Position numbers and translations under genes: made by a program. Below, one piece after another: positions 35,650 to 47,353 of a stretch of 64,000 nucleotides of DNA; positions within the stretch are counted from its first letter, which is position 1, and each line of letters starts with the position of its first letter. The stretch lies in the NCBI GenBank assembly GCA_936432065.2, contig OW386292.2:98785829-98849828 (forward strand), written 5' to 3'. The notes under the pieces were generated by a model. It had not been told where the DNA came from. It made no database searches and saw only the letters and a list, made by a program, of their open reading frames with translations. The DNA comes from Rutpela maculata. Lineage: Eukaryota; Arthropoda; Insecta; Coleoptera; Cerambycidae.

Positions 35650-38560
35650 ATCAAAATAAATATTTTCAATGTTGCAATGAAGATATTGTGAAAAATCTCC
35701 AAAATAACTCAATAGAACTTTGCAGAAATAAACAAGTTATAAATAATAATTCAATATTTTTAAGCCCACTGGCCCCGGAAGATGTTCTTTCTTTAATAAA
35801 ACAACTTATAAACAAGAAAAGTGAAGATATATGTGGCATAAGCACGCATTTAATGAAAAATGTTGCAGAATACATTATCAATCCGTTGTGTCATATGATA
35901 AATACCTGTCTAGAAAATTCAAAAATAATCCATGTATATAAAAAGGGCTATACCATAGTTCCTGATAATTTTAGACCCATTACATTATTATCAGCTCCAT
36001 CAAAAATACTCGCACTTGCAATTTACAAGCAAATCTATGAACATACGGAACGCAATAAATATTTCTATACGGAGGAAAAACAAAAATATCTCGGATGCGA
36101 TATTGGAATTTGTAGAAAATGTATACAAAGCCTTTGAACAAAAACAATTGTGTCACTCAATTTTTATCTCAAAAGCCTTCGATTGCGTATCACTCCCAAT
36201 TTTGGTAGAAAAGCTCGAATTCGAGGACTGGCTCTGCAACTACTAAAATCCTTCTTAAAACTTAGACCCCAAACAGTGTATTGTCATGGAACAAACAGCT
36301 CACCACTACATATGAAACAAGGAGTCCCACGGGGCTCAATCTTGGGTTCCTTTTTGTTTGTTATAACGACACTTTTTTGGTGATAGCACTTCCCCAAACA
36401 AGAGATGCGTTAACTTAGCTCCTGCTAGCTCATCGCAGGTCAATGGGTTAATATTTTTTTTGCGAAGTTAATTTCTAAGCTGCATTAGGCCTTCAGGGCG
36501 CCAGCGTATTTTCAAATAAATACTTGTTACAAACAATAAAAATGGGAAAAAATAATATTCTTGAATATTGTTGTGAGCTAAGAATAATTAAACAAAGGAA
36601 GAACATTTTAACAATATATTAAAAATCCAATAAAATTTACAATTTCTTTACAACAATCTTAAATACTTAACATTAAAAAAATAATAATTAAAGATATGCA
36701 AAGCGATTAATATCACAATTTAAGTTGTTAAGAAAGTAAAAAAATGAATAGTAACTAATGACTAAAAATTTGACAAAATCACTGTATTTTTTTTACAAAC
36801 TTCTTCTGACCAAAATTATTGACAGTAGCAGTACAAGTTCTTACGTAACTTTTGTTTTGGCCATTGGGGTTGGAAGCTGCCAATAGCTTGGTAGGTATTG
36901 AGAGACTTATGGCTGAGCCGGGACCCATAAACAAATTTCCTTATAGCGAGGAGTAAAAAGCTCTGTCCTCTCTCAATGTGGATGCTGTTCAAACCACCAA
37001 ATTCATCACAAAAGATTAGGTGATAGATGTTGACTTGTACTGTGGTGACTCCTCTTCTCTTGGTCCAAGGGTTTAACATATAAAAGGGGAAAAAATGTTT
37101 AAAAATCAGTAAAGGTAAGGTAGAAAAATGAGATTACGATAGAAAATTCGATAATAAGTACTATGTAGTCAGATACAAAACTACGTTCAAACTAATCAAT
37201 TAACTACAATCTTTTTTACTACTCTATGCTAAGTAGAGATTGTAAGTTGCAAAAAAACAAAAATTTAAAGTAGCAAGATATTACGTTAAAAAAAATGTAA
37301 TGACCATAATTACGATAAAAAGTACCCTGCAAAAGTTATTAGATAATATTACGTCAAAAATAAACGATATTTTAGGTACGATAAAATTTTTACTACAAAA
37401 AATTAAATATATCTGACAACATTGATTTTCGTGTTAAAGAAAAATATCTAGGAACCACAAAAGAGAATATAAGTGACCATCACGGGTCAATCTATAATTG
37501 TTCAACCCTTTCGTTACATAATTAGAGATAAAAGATAATTTGCCAAATGGGCCGATAATAATTATTTAATCATTTAAATAATCAAGGTACATAAAGATAG
37601 GTTGCCAAATGGGCCTACGTCAAATAATTATTGATACGAAAACAGATGTTTAACCTTTTAAACAAAACATGCGGTTTAATAAACTATTCTGAAAAATATG
37701 TCCACTCAAAAGCTCAAAATATACATTCAATTAAATTACCTACATAAAATAATCAAAAACTAAAAGAATTAAATAGATAAAAGAGGAAATAAATGCACAA
37801 GACCATACCTTTCCAGTGCCTATGTCATCAAACCAGCCAGGATCTAAAACCAACCGCTCCGTACAAGCGCTGAGTCAAAGATGAAGATTCTCGGCCCTGA
37901 TCCTACCGTCAATTATCAAAATTCCCCTCAGCGGCGCTGATTGTCTTAATTACAATTAACTACCAGATATTAAGTTCGCGGACACTATAACATATCACTT
38001 TATAACGTAAAAGTTCATAAAATGTTTAAACTGATCACAAAACAGTGAAAAAATACTAAATATTAACAAAATGCAATGTTAAAAAGAGCTGTAACCTCAT
38101 TTCGAAAGAAATTCCGTTACATCGTTATATACACTAATGATTTACCAGATAACATAAAAGTTAACAGCATTAATTTGATGACCCTAATGTATGCAGACGA
38201 CACTACTTTTAGTATTAAAGCTCCGCAAAATTCAAATTTGGAAGATATCAGCGAAACTGTGTTTACTACAGCTAAATTGTGGTTCAACAATAACGAACTC
38301 TTCCTCAAGAAAACAAAATTGATAACATGTCGTTTTCAGTAAATAAATCCGGTAACCAATCCATCACCATCGATGCCTCAGTGACATAGACTAACCATAT
38401 AGACATCTTATGTAAAAAACTCTCTTCCATAGTATTCATGCTTAGGATAACCTCCATTGTGAACTCTTGTTCACATTGTCATTGTGCACTCACCTGTTAC
38501 CATGCCATATTTCACTCCGCAATAAAATATGGAATATTATATTTCGCGTTGCTCTTTCCA
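35650..38560 (+). pseudogene. Jockey-like LINE RT, split by a 1.76-kb insertion
   Basis: The RT starts with a typical N-terminal block (LSPLAPEDVLSLIKQLINKK, SEDICGISTHLMKNVA). It continues through the IPVYKKG-type strand (shortened to VYKKG), DNFRPITLLSAPSKI, a palm region reading IFISKAFDCVSLPIL (the LDLSKAFD block with the first Asp lost), and KQGVPRGSILGSFLF. After the insertion at 36366-38123 the text resumes exactly in register with YTNDLPDNI, and LMYADDTTF gives an intact catalytic YADD. The thumb continues to about 38560 in degraded form. Frameshifts near 36060 and 36240 and two small deletions disable it. Confidence 0.85.
36366..38123. mobile_element. Unclassified 1758-bp insertion, TSD GTTATA
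   Basis: The LINE frame is interrupted inside the FVI-YTND block. GTTATA occurs on both sides (36360-36365 and 38124-38129). The inserted sequence begins ACGACACTTTTTTGG and ends GAAATTCCGTTACATC. No terminal inverted repeat, TG..CA ends or poly-A tail are visible, so the class is unknown. It has very AT-rich text and one 87-residue minus-strand frame (36816-37079) without known domain. A phrase TTGCCAAATGGGCC is repeated near 37530 and 37600. Confidence 0.65.
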
Positions 38561-39236
38561 AATAGAACACTCTATAGTAACATTTGTCTGTAGCAAACAT
38601 TCACAGTTTTTAAAGTCTGACTCAGCGTTGTCGCTTCTTACTGCATCGCCAGCACATACGTCCATCTCAGGTCTCAGAACATTTCTTTGTGCCAGACAGA
38701 CAAGTAGCAAGAAAAGTGCAGTGAAAAAATGCCTAAAAGGAAAGTGAATTTTCGTGAAGAAATACAACAAAAGATAAGGAGATTAATATGCAGAATACAA
38801 ACTTCTTCAAGTAAGTAAATAAACATTTTCAATTAATTAAATTCGAATTAACTACTACAAATGTAATGTACCTTTCAATACGGCACCGTTGTTTATACGT
38901 TCCAAGTGCTTGAAATATAAATAGTTCTTTTAAACATTCCAATGATGAGATCACCGCCTCGTACCCTTTGCTATATCTATCACTTTCAAATTAGTGCTTT
39001 AATCTTCTTAAAAATATATATTCCGACAAACAGGGTGTTATTTATGATTGTGCTATTCTCAACGGCATGGGTATAAATTTTAAACCACCGATTGCAATAA
39101 AGAAAAGGATATAATTCTAGGTGTCACATAGAAATCGGCACGGGTATAATTTTTAACCACCCACCGATTGAAACCACCAATATTGCATTAGTGGGAAGTT
39201 TATAAATTTGCTTCCTCAGAATTCGGCACGTGTATA
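38561..39236 (+). other. No clear gene; short candidate exon at 38728-38813
   Basis: ATG 38728 opens a short basic reading (MPKRKVNFREEIQQKIRRLI) that ends at AA|GTAAGT near 38814, an excellent splice donor. It resembles the charged first exon of a DIRS gag or a THAP-element gene, but 28 codons are too few to decide. The rest is AT-rich. Near 39061-39235 the phrase GGCACGGGTATAATTTTTAA / CCACCGATTG recurs three times. Confidence 0.3.
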
Positions 39237-40469
39237 ATGGGCCTTTCTCGCATGACTGAATTTTACTATTTCACCACGACCAAACCATATAATAAACTGT
39301 AATATAATTTTATATTAATTTAGTTTCTCGCAATTTTTTGTATGTTCTACCAAATATTTACTTTACAAAATCGGTTTTATTTCACTTAATTTGAAACATG
39401 AGTTCTAAGGCGCGAGCTTGCAACGTCAGTCTGATTAGACCAATAAAAAGTCGTATTTTTAAAGGGAGTTGTCTATTGCTAGGTGTATGTCTTTTTATGT
39501 GAACATCGTATTTCCGATATCAACTGTCTACTTTGAATAGTACATTTTTTTCATTACAAAGTACTCTTCGTAAACCTGATAAATAAAAGCAAAAATTCTG
39601 TCAACATTTCACTGTCTGAGTCTAAAATCCATATATCATGTTTATATTCTATATTTTTGATCGTTTTGGTTCACATATGGTATATCAGTGTCATCTGGCA
39701 ACGCTGTACTGAAATGCTCAAATCATATTTTCGATAACCTCACTTTCTATTGTTTATGTTTGATACGATATTTACATAATTTTATTTTATAATTAGAAAA
39801 TGCCGCTTACAAGGGTTTGTTTTATACCAGTGTGTCCAATCACTAGTGAAAATACTACCAAGTTATTTTTGCGCGTCCCAACAAATTTGAAAATTCGAAA
39901 ATTGTGGTGGAAAGTTGCAAAAGTTCCTGGTGTTGTTTATACTGCTCCTGGATTTTTCCGTTGTGAAGATCATTTTAACGTATGTGTATATTGTTACTAA
40001 CTTCCTTTTAGTGGGCTTGATTTTATACTTTATTTGTCTCTTTAGATTGAAATCACAACATTTACGTTTACGCAATGTCAATTGGGATTATAAACGGACT
40101 TTCTCAATTAAACGTTAGCACTTTACGAGATACTATTGGTGGTTTCTCATAAATGTACTTCAGTCACCAATAGAATTGCAAGATATGGAAAACAGAACGC
40201 AAGTGAGATTGTTTGGGAACTTGGTTTGGGAATGCTTTTATCGCTAATTCTGGCAGCGGTTTAAGATCATATTTGATTGGTGTGGTTATGATGACGTCAC
40301 ATTGCCGCCCGAATGCTATCGTTTAAATCTGCTGTTGATTTAGGCAATATTTGAATATTTTCTATAGTATTTTATGCGTTCAGAAAAAAAATTCAAATTC
40401 ATTTTTAGTAATATTTTGATAGGATCTTTCCAATAACACAATAAAAAAAAAATAGCGGGAAAGGCCCAT
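39237..40469 (+). mobile_element. Inverted-repeat-bounded segment carrying a THAP exon
   Basis: ATGGGCCTTTCTCGC at 39237-39251 pairs with GCGGGAAAGGCCCAT at 40455-40469 (one mismatch). The outside flanks also share inverted GGTTAAAAAT / CCACCGATT words. Between them lies a THAP finger exon. This fits a transposon with a THAP-type DNA-binding domain, internally deleted so that no catalytic domain remains. No TSD could be assigned with confidence, so the element boundaries are provisional. Confidence 0.5.
39800..39981 (+). CDS. THAP zinc-finger exon
   Basis: MPLTRVCFIPVCPITSENTT starts the frame, followed by LFLRVPTNLKIRKLWWKVA and GFFRCEDHF. The C2CH ligands are Cys7, Cys12, Cys55 and His58. 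The N-terminal Met-Pro start, the invariant-type Trp and the F before the third ligand fit the THAP domain, which binds DNA. The exon ends at AAC|GTATGT, a strong donor in the expected place within THAP genes. TTTAG at about 40044 is a possible acceptor, but the following frame soon stops. All metal ligands are intact, unlike most coding fragments here. Alternatives are a host THAP gene or a P/PIF-type transposon exon. Confidence 0.6.
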
Positions 40470-40499
40470 TTTTAACCACCGATTAAACTAATGTTATTA

Positions 40500-41530
40500 G
40501 TAACACTTTTAACAAAGGAACATTGTTTGAGGTGATTCAGAAGATGACGCAAGGCCTGTCATTTCGTCATTGGACGAAGAATCTGTCGAGCCAAAAACAA
40601 TAGTGAATGCAGACCTCAGTGCTGCAGAACCTCAAAATGTACTCCAAAGCGACCCGGCCGAATTATTAGGGGAAGATCCAACAGAGTCAGTCATATGACC
40701 AAAATGGTGTGAACATTCATAAAGACATAAGTAATAGATGGAATTTCCACATCCATCGCGGAGTTAAACAAGAAATTAGGGACACTATCAATAAAATGTA
40801 TCCTACTCCCGGAAATGAACCTGAAATAGAAACCTTGATGTAAGACACTGACAAAAGGAAAGATAAATATTTACAAAAAATTCAAAGTCAAATTGGCTCG
40901 GCGCTTTCAGCATTCGGGAAGGTAGCAGATAATTTTGTCAACATTCTAAATAAAACTGAGGAAATCAAAACAAACTTACCAATTATAATGGATTCCGGGA
41001 GAATGTTAGCAGATGTTATTTTATTTTTGTATATTTTAAGTCCTTTACTGCTGATAAAGAGATTTTATATTTGTTTCGATTGACAATATTCTATACTTGT
41101 GTAAGCGAGTCTCATGAAAATAAAGCTTATCATTATGATTATGATTACATGCTGTTCCGGAACAGAAAATACCTTTAAGTCCTTTCAAGTTTAAATAACA
41201 ACGTCAATAACGTAGTCGAGGACAGCAAACCCGACGAACTATTGTGTGCAAAAGACTTTGGAAAAAAATTTAAAAACCAAGTCCAACAGCAAAAGACTCG
41301 ACCTAATGAGACTCAATGAAGTCGAAGAAATGTACAAAACAAAATTTCACGCTTCCAGAGAAACATTTAAACTGGAAACGCCCCTCCTTCGAGGCATACC
41401 AACCTCGACAGGACAACCAATCTCGACAACCAGAGGGAGGGGCGGAGAGCTGGCCCCAGCAGGTTCTCCAGGCAATACCAGAGGAGAAGGCAGTAAACGA
41501 GGTCAGTGGAAGGCTAAAGATTTTTTATAA
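40500..41530 (+). pseudogene. DIRS copy 2 gag region, frameshifted
   Basis: Acidic N-terminal sequence is followed by HKDISNRWNFHIHRGVKQEI, MYPTPGNEPEIETLM, DKYLQKIQSQIGSALSAFGK and, after 41150, DSKPDELLCAKDFGKKFKNQ. The tail is basic and Arg/Gly/Gln-rich. I recognise this order from DIRS/PAT Gag proteins of insects. Frameshifts near 40700, 40850 and 41300 and about 100 bp of unrelated sequence near 41040-41150 interrupt it. The next domain, RT, follows directly. Confidence 0.6.
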
Positions 41531-42591
41531 AAACTGGTCTACCATTACTAGAGATAAAAACATCTTCAATTCTATAAAAGGATACTTCATTCTGTTTATA
41601 GGGAAACCACTCCAATTTAAGGAGCCTCACGTAATGTTGTCAAAAAATAATACAGAAAAAATACACACATTAATAAAAAATCTCAAGGCAAATAAAGTCA
41701 TATCCAACTGCTGTAGTGATGTCGAGGACCAATTTTTATCTTCCTATTTTCTGAGGAAAAAAAAACGAACGGCGAATGCCGCTTTATACTAAACCTCAAA
41801 AAATTAAATAAATTCATAAACCCGCCTCATTTAAAATTAGAAAATCACAAAACAGTGTGTAACATGATAACCAAAGATTCATTCTTAGCAACAATAAATT
41901 TAAAGAACGCTTATTACATGATACCAATAAATAAAAAATATAAAATATATCTGAGGTTTAGATTCAATGGTAAATTGTACGAATACAATTGTCTCTGTTT
42001 CGGTCTTTGAACGTATATCTTTGCAAAATTTCTAAAACCTATTCTGAGTTATTTAGGACTTAGAGGTATCACAACTGTATGTTATTTAGATGACATTCTC
42101 GTAAACAAACAAACATGTAACAAAAATGTAAATGTATAATTATTAATCTACTAGAGTCTTGGGGTTCCTCATTAATTTAAAAAAAAGTCAACTAAAACGA
42201 AAGATCACATGTACCTTTCTTGATTTCATTTACAACTTCACCAGCCCCACTGTAACACTACCTAAGGAGAAAAAACAAAAAATTATGAACTTTCTTAATT
42301 CAACGAGGACTGTACTATCAGAGAATTTGCAAAGTTGACAGGAATGCTAGTAGCGGCTTGTCGGCCATCAAATATAGTTGGATCTACACAATTTTTTTCG
42401 AAAAATAATAATTATAACTACCACAGAAGAATAAATGTTCTTAGTGACGCGTCAAAAGCAGGGTGGGGGGCCGCATGAAATGAAGAAAAAACACGTAGGT
42501 TCTGGACAGACACAGAAAGCCAATGGCAACACATAAATTACTTAGAATTTCTTGCAGCTTATAAAACGACGAAAACGGCAGGACAAAGCTT
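41531..42591 (+). pseudogene. DIRS copy 2 reverse transcriptase and RNase H start
   Basis: Fragments in several frames give the DIRS RT: KVISNCCSDVEDQFLSSYFL, a palm strand with LNLKKLNKFI, NLKNAYYMIPINKKYKIYL, YEYNCLCFGL, and VCYLDDILV near 42090 with intact YLDD. After 42400 the RNase H start is visible (VLSDASKAGWGAA, then HINYLEFLAAY). Stops are frequent. At 42592 the text switches to an R1-like LINE, and the RNase H remainder resumes at about 44325. Confidence 0.75.
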
Positions 42592-42594
42592 GCT

Positions 42595-43435
42595 GTGATC
42601 GCTCAGGATGGCTATAGGGATACTATAAGGAAGATCGCGGAAGGGGCATTTCTAAATGCGAAAATGGATGTGACGATGTACGTTCCCTCTCGGAGAGGAA
42701 AACAAGGAGGAAAGACAGCACGGAGAACGGCAAAACTGCAGGACGCGGGAATTGTGGTCAGCGCACAAGGAAGGTCGTATGTCGATCTCCTTCGGGAGGT
42801 AAAGACCAAAGTGGACGCTGACGAAATACAAGTCAAGATAAAAAGCATGAGGAAAACCGGCAGGGGAGACCGATAGTATCGGTAGAGGGGGGAAAAGAAA
42901 AAGTCGAGACTCTGACGGGTGGTCCAGGATAAGGTCGAAGCTGTAGAAATAAGGGAGAAGAAAACGGAAGTAACAATTATCGTTAACGATATCGAGGCCA
43001 CGGCCACCCCTGAGGAGGTAAAAGTGGCACTCGAAAAGGTGACAGGAACATGGAGGTCGGAGGTCGAAGTTAGATCTATGAGGGAATACAACAACTGGGT
43101 AAAATCCGCCGTGGTATATATTGATAGGAAAGGAGCAGAAATTCTCACCAAATCAGGCAGGGTGAAAATAGGCTGGGGTAGTTGCAGAGTAAGGGAGATG
43201 ACAAAAATAATAAAAATGTTTCAAATGTCTAGACTTTGGATACACAATTAGAAGTTGCCAAGGGGTGGACAGGAGCGAGGAATGCCTGAGATGCGGAAAG
43301 AAAGGGCACAAGGCGGGCAAATGCACTAACAAGGAATTTTGTACAACATGTAAGGTGGAGGACCACGGGGCTGACTCGACGAGATGCCCAATCTTCAAAA
43401 GATTGATAGAAGAGGAAAAAACGTCACCATTAACT
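42595..43435 (+). pseudogene. R1-like LINE Gag with CCHC knuckles
   Basis: Two overlapping frames hold the protein: 42595-42876 (KTARRTAKLQDAGIVVSAQG, SYVDLLREVKTKV) and 42919-43251 (TEVTIIVNDIEATATPEEVK). A third frame from about 43215 adds the knuckles: CFKCLDFGYTIRSC (His replaced by Ile), CLRCGKKGHKAGKC (intact), and CTTCKVEDHGADSTRC. The triple-knuckle Gag of R1/TRAS-type LINEs looks like this. Two frameshifts disable it. Confidence 0.7.
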
Positions 43436-43447
43436 TTAGTTCGCAGA

Positions 43448-44255
43448 CTGCAAACTAAAGTTAATGGTGCCGTTAGACGCGTTCAACTCGGTTTCATGGG
43501 GAGAAATAAGGAGAGAACTGTACAGAAGAGGTATCTTTTATCCGCCACATAAAAGACTACTTGAGTGATAGGAAGATCTTAATATCCAAAAACGAGGAAA
43601 TACAGATGACGAGGGGGGTTTCACAGGGATCAGTGCTTGGACCCACCCTGGAACATCTTCTATGACGGAGTGCTGAGGATACCATTGGGCCTCAGTACAA
43701 AATTAGTGGATTTTGCTGACGATCTGGCTCTAATAACAGTAGTAACGAGGAGAGGACACTAAGAAGGCTGGCAAACGGCGCCCTAAGTAGGGTAAGTAAA
43801 TGAATTGAGGACCACGGACTGTCACTAGCTTCGGGAAGACAGAGGCGATCCTGCTAAAAGGACGTAGAAATAAGAGCAGAATAACGGTCAACATAAACGA
43901 CCGGGAGATTGGATGTACCAAGCACATCCAATATCTTGGAATTGAAATGGACGTGCAGGGCACCTTCGGCGAGCACGTAAAAATGAGCATTGAGAAAACG
44001 GAAAGGAGGCTCGCGGCGTTAACTATGCAGATGCCCAATATTGAAGGGCCGAGCGCCCCTCTATGGGGTGGTACAGTCGATTATCCTATACGGCGCGCCG
44101 GTTTGGTATATTGTACTAAGAATTGCAAGGTACAGGACGATGCTGGAGGGGACCCAGCGAAAAATCCTCCTCAGGGTGGTAGGGGCTTACAGAACGGTGT
44201 CCGCACATGCAGTACAGGTGATAGTGGGAGTGCTTTACAACGGATTTGAGAAACA
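43448..44255 (+). pseudogene. R1-like LINE RT 3' part
   Basis: NGAVRRVQLGFMGRNKERTV starts the remnant. Then TRGVSQGSVLGPTLWNIFYD gives the QG-x-LGP motif, and LVDFADDLALIT holds the FADD catalytic box near 43710. GLSLASG and HIQYLGIEMDV mark the thumb, and the region up to 44250 carries the usual C-terminal text. Frameshifts near 43550, 43640 and 43750 are visible. A near-perfect palindrome (43425-43469) marks the joint with the gag fragment. Confidence 0.75.
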
Positions 44256-44319
44256 ATAGAAACAGAGTACAGCCTTAATGACTCTATTTATAATTTAATA
44301 ATATAAAAATTTGGTAGAC

Positions 44320-44640
44320 CACAAACTGACCTTTTTGCTACTCAACTAAACGCCAAATGTGAAAATTATGTATCTTGGTTCAAAGATCCATATGCAATAA
44401 ACACTGACGCATTCCCCCTGCACTGGGGGGGGGGGTCCTTTATATTTTTATGCTCTTCCCCCTTTTGCAATTATTGGAATAGTATTAAACAAAATAATAC
44501 TAGATAAAGCTACAGGTGAGGTGGTAGTACCCGATTGGCCTACCCGACCCTGGTATCCGATTTCCCAAAAGTTTCTCGCCAAGAACCCAGTATATATAAA
44601 ACCTTTTATTATCTCCTTTTAGACAGAGCCACCCAATATG
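44320..44640 (+). pseudogene. DIRS copy 2 RNase H end / connection
   Basis: TDLFATQLNAKCENYVSWFK, then DPYAINTDAFPLHWG, a poly-G interruption, PFAIIGIVLNKIILDKATG, and VVVPDWPTRPWYP are the usual text between RNase H and recombinase in DIRS elements. A run of G at 44426-44436 has caused a frameshift. This region restores the DIRS order after the LINE insertion. Confidence 0.7.
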
Positions 44641-45620
44641 GGAGAAAATTTCCCTGGTGGCAGGGAAATTATCGGGCGAGCTTATTTGAATAGAGGAAGC
44701 CATTCCATAAGAAAATCAACATTTAAACAATATTCAAGCACGATCAGCAAGTGGTGGAAATTCTGTAAGGAAAATTCGGTAGATATATTCCAACCATCTA
44801 CAACATCAGCAATTACTTTTCTAAATGCACTATTTACCAGCAACTCTTCGTGCAACACACAACGCTCATCGATCAGCATTAAATCTAATAATACAAACAG
44901 AAGACAGTGCAGGACAACTAATAAAACGGTATTTTAAGGGAGTATTTAATATAAAACCAAGTTATCCGAAATATAAACATTTTTAGGATCCCGCGGTTGT
45001 CGTTAGCTACATAGAGCGTTTAGTTTTAACAGAATCATTGAATTTAGATAAATACACAAAAAAATGGTGGCACTATTGGCCTTAACTATAGCTCACCGTA
45101 CCCAGACCTTTTATCAAAATTTCAAACAAATAATATCATAAGCAATGAAGAAGGAATAGAAATCATTATATCGGACACAACCAAAGCCTTTGCTCCAAAT
45201 AAACACCAGCCTAATTTGAAATTTATATTCTTTAATGCTAACAAAAAATTATGTGTTGAGCGAACAGTGTTACAATACATAAAAGTAACGAAACAATTAC
45301 GGAAACATGACAGTACCTATTTAATAATTACTATTAAACCACCTCATAGACCTGCGTCCATGCAAACCATAAGTAGATGGATTAAATCCATCCTTAAGGA
45401 AAGTGGCATAGATGCTACTACATTTGGTAGCCACAGTGTCCAACATGATGCTTCTTCAGCGGCCAGCAGGGCAGGGATAAGAATTGATACTAGGTATTAA
45501 GAACACAGCGGACTGGTCAAATAAATCATTAATATTCATAAAATTCTATAATCTGCCTTTTCAAAAGGAAGAGAATTTTGCAAATGCAATCTTGAATATT
45601 AAAGTTAATCAATAATATAA
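44641..45620 (+). pseudogene. DIRS copy 2 tyrosine recombinase, degraded
   Basis: SHSIRKSTFKQYSSTISKWW starts the SAM-like N-terminal domain. Box I Arg is seen in ALTIAHRTQTF near 45085. The frame at 45216-45500 contains RPASMQTISRWIKSILKESG and then HSVQHDASS, where the HxxR Arg is Gln (45441-45443). DWSNKS and FYNLPF keep the Trp and the nucleophilic Tyr. Several frameshifts are present. CAA here could derive from CGA by one transition. Confidence 0.75.
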
Positions 45621-45954
45621 CACTAACATTAGCCACAAATCGTTTCATTAATTACATAAATAGAGATTTTCTTAGAGTTAATTATCTACTATATATTACA
45701 TAATCTATCATAAGTTAAGAGTTCAGTTACTACATGTTATAATTTTTTCATACACAATAAATAACGTAACATGTTGTAAGTAATATACTACAAAAAATAC
45801 CAAATATTAAGAAAAGTGATATTAGCTGGGCGTATCGTAAAGGCGAGATTAAAGATGGTAAAAATTGGTCAATTGTCCTTGAATTTGTGCAGCGGTGGAA
45901 AAGAAATGAGGCGTTTTATCAGAAGAAAAAACTGAAAGGTACAAAAACCGTGTT
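45621..45954. other. No gene recognised
   Basis: AT-rich spacer between the DIRS recombinase and the copia fragment. It may contain the DIRS terminus, but I could not match it to an inverted copy. Confidence 0.45.
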
Positions 45955-46620
45955 GCCCGAGTTCCTAAATTGTAAACATCATTGCTAATAGATAAGAATT
46001 TTAAGTTTGATTTATTAAAGTGAGATGAATCGGAGAGTAAAAATATAGAATCAGATTGTAGAAAGTTGACAGGATGTATTATGTATGCAGTAATTGGCTC
46101 TAGACCAAATTTGTGTACTGTAGTTACCATGTTAAGTAGATTTCAGAGTTGTGCAAGTGCATTGTTATATAAATTATTAAAAAATATTTTAAGATATATA
46201 AAAGGCACATGTGATTTAAGTTTAGTTTATAAAAGGGATGAAAATGACAGTACAATTTTTTGTAGACAGTTATTGGGGCGGTGACTCACAAGATAGGAGA
46301 TCAACCACAGATTTTTGTTTTAACTACCGAGTCAGAATATATTGCATTAAGTTCGGAAACCAGTGAGGCTTGTTGGCTTAAGGATATACTTTTAGAATTT
46401 GGAGTTAATATAAATTGTATTACTTTGTATGAGGATAATCAATCAGCAATTAAAATAGCTCATAATCGTGGAAATAGGCGAGTAAACATCTAGATATTAA
46501 ACATTACTTTATTAAAGAATAGTTAGATCAAGGCATAATAAAAATCGAGTATGTGTGTACAAATGAACAACTAGGAGATTTATTTAAAAAGCGATAGGGA
46601 AGAAACTTGTTTATATAATT
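45955..46620 (+). pseudogene. Ty1/copia RT end and RNase H fragment
   Basis: RKLTGCIMYAVIGSRPNLC, LSRFQSC and LLKNILRYIKGTCDLSLVYK are the standard end of copia RT. After a frameshift and a small deletion, TTESEYIALSSETSEACWLK and TLYEDNQSAIKIAHN give the RNase H domain, with VKHLDIKHYF-like text after another shift. The catalytic YVDD lies upstream and is absent. No LTR was recognised. This is the only copia-type piece in the window. Confidence 0.8.
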
Positions 46621-47353
46621 TATTGAGAGGAAGTGTGAAACGCAATAAATGATTTGTTTTTTTTTGGCGAGGGGGAAACCCACACGGGCTGCCTATCCCA
46701 ACTAGGAATAGGTCTGAGTGTCAGGCTCCAACTGACTAAAACTCCTCCTCTTAGGTCTCGTCTGTCTGGAATACTCCGAGGGGCACTGCAGCCTCCTGGG
46801 CGCTTATTGTGTTCAATGATTTTAGTTAGTAACACTGTTATGTGTTAGTTTTGGTTATTTTGTGTAAGTTAAGTTGGTAGAAATAAGTAATAGAGAACAA
46901 AAGAGCTGTAAAGTAGTTGATAGAAAAAGAAAAAGTTTTTTGTGTGGTTTTACTGGAATGTATAATGTTTTTTTGTATCTGGTTCAAGTAATAAGAATTA
47001 GTAAAGTGTTTGTAAGTTCAACAAAAGGTTCTACTGCGTGTCATTTCACCCTAAAGCAAAATACCGGTTATGACATTATTTTCATTGCAAATATATCATT
47101 TCAGAATATTTTAAAGTATTACTTTAAAATTTGAGGTCATATTTATAAAACGTGTTATCACGTTACGTGTTTATTTTATCAGGTTATAATTTTCAGAAAA
47201 AACGCAGCTTAAATAGAAATAAAATAGAGTTAAATATAGAATATTTATTAATAATATAAAAATATGGCGACTTGTACAAAGCTTTAAAATTAATATTTAC
47301 AAACTTATATCTATACTTACATAATAAAACATATATACAAAACTAAAAATTGT
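46621..47353. other. No gene; probable 3' flank of the minus-strand ORF
   Basis: A GC-richer block of unknown kind lies at about 46668-46810. On the minus strand the sequence just beyond the stop of the ORF at 47354 includes AATAAA (TTTATT at about 47248 on the plus strand), a plausible polyadenylation signal. Nothing else is supported. Confidence 0.45.

Larger units (their letters stand above)
42592..44255 (+). mobile_element. R1-like LINE inserted in DIRS copy 2, internally deleted
   Basis: The insert carries an R1-clade Gag (42595-43430) followed almost at once by the end of an RT (43450-44250). The endonuclease and most of RT are missing. Its left border falls within the RNase H of DIRS copy 2, which continues after 44255. 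Neither a poly-A tail nor a clear TSD is seen, so exact ends are uncertain by some tens of bases. Confidence 0.75.
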
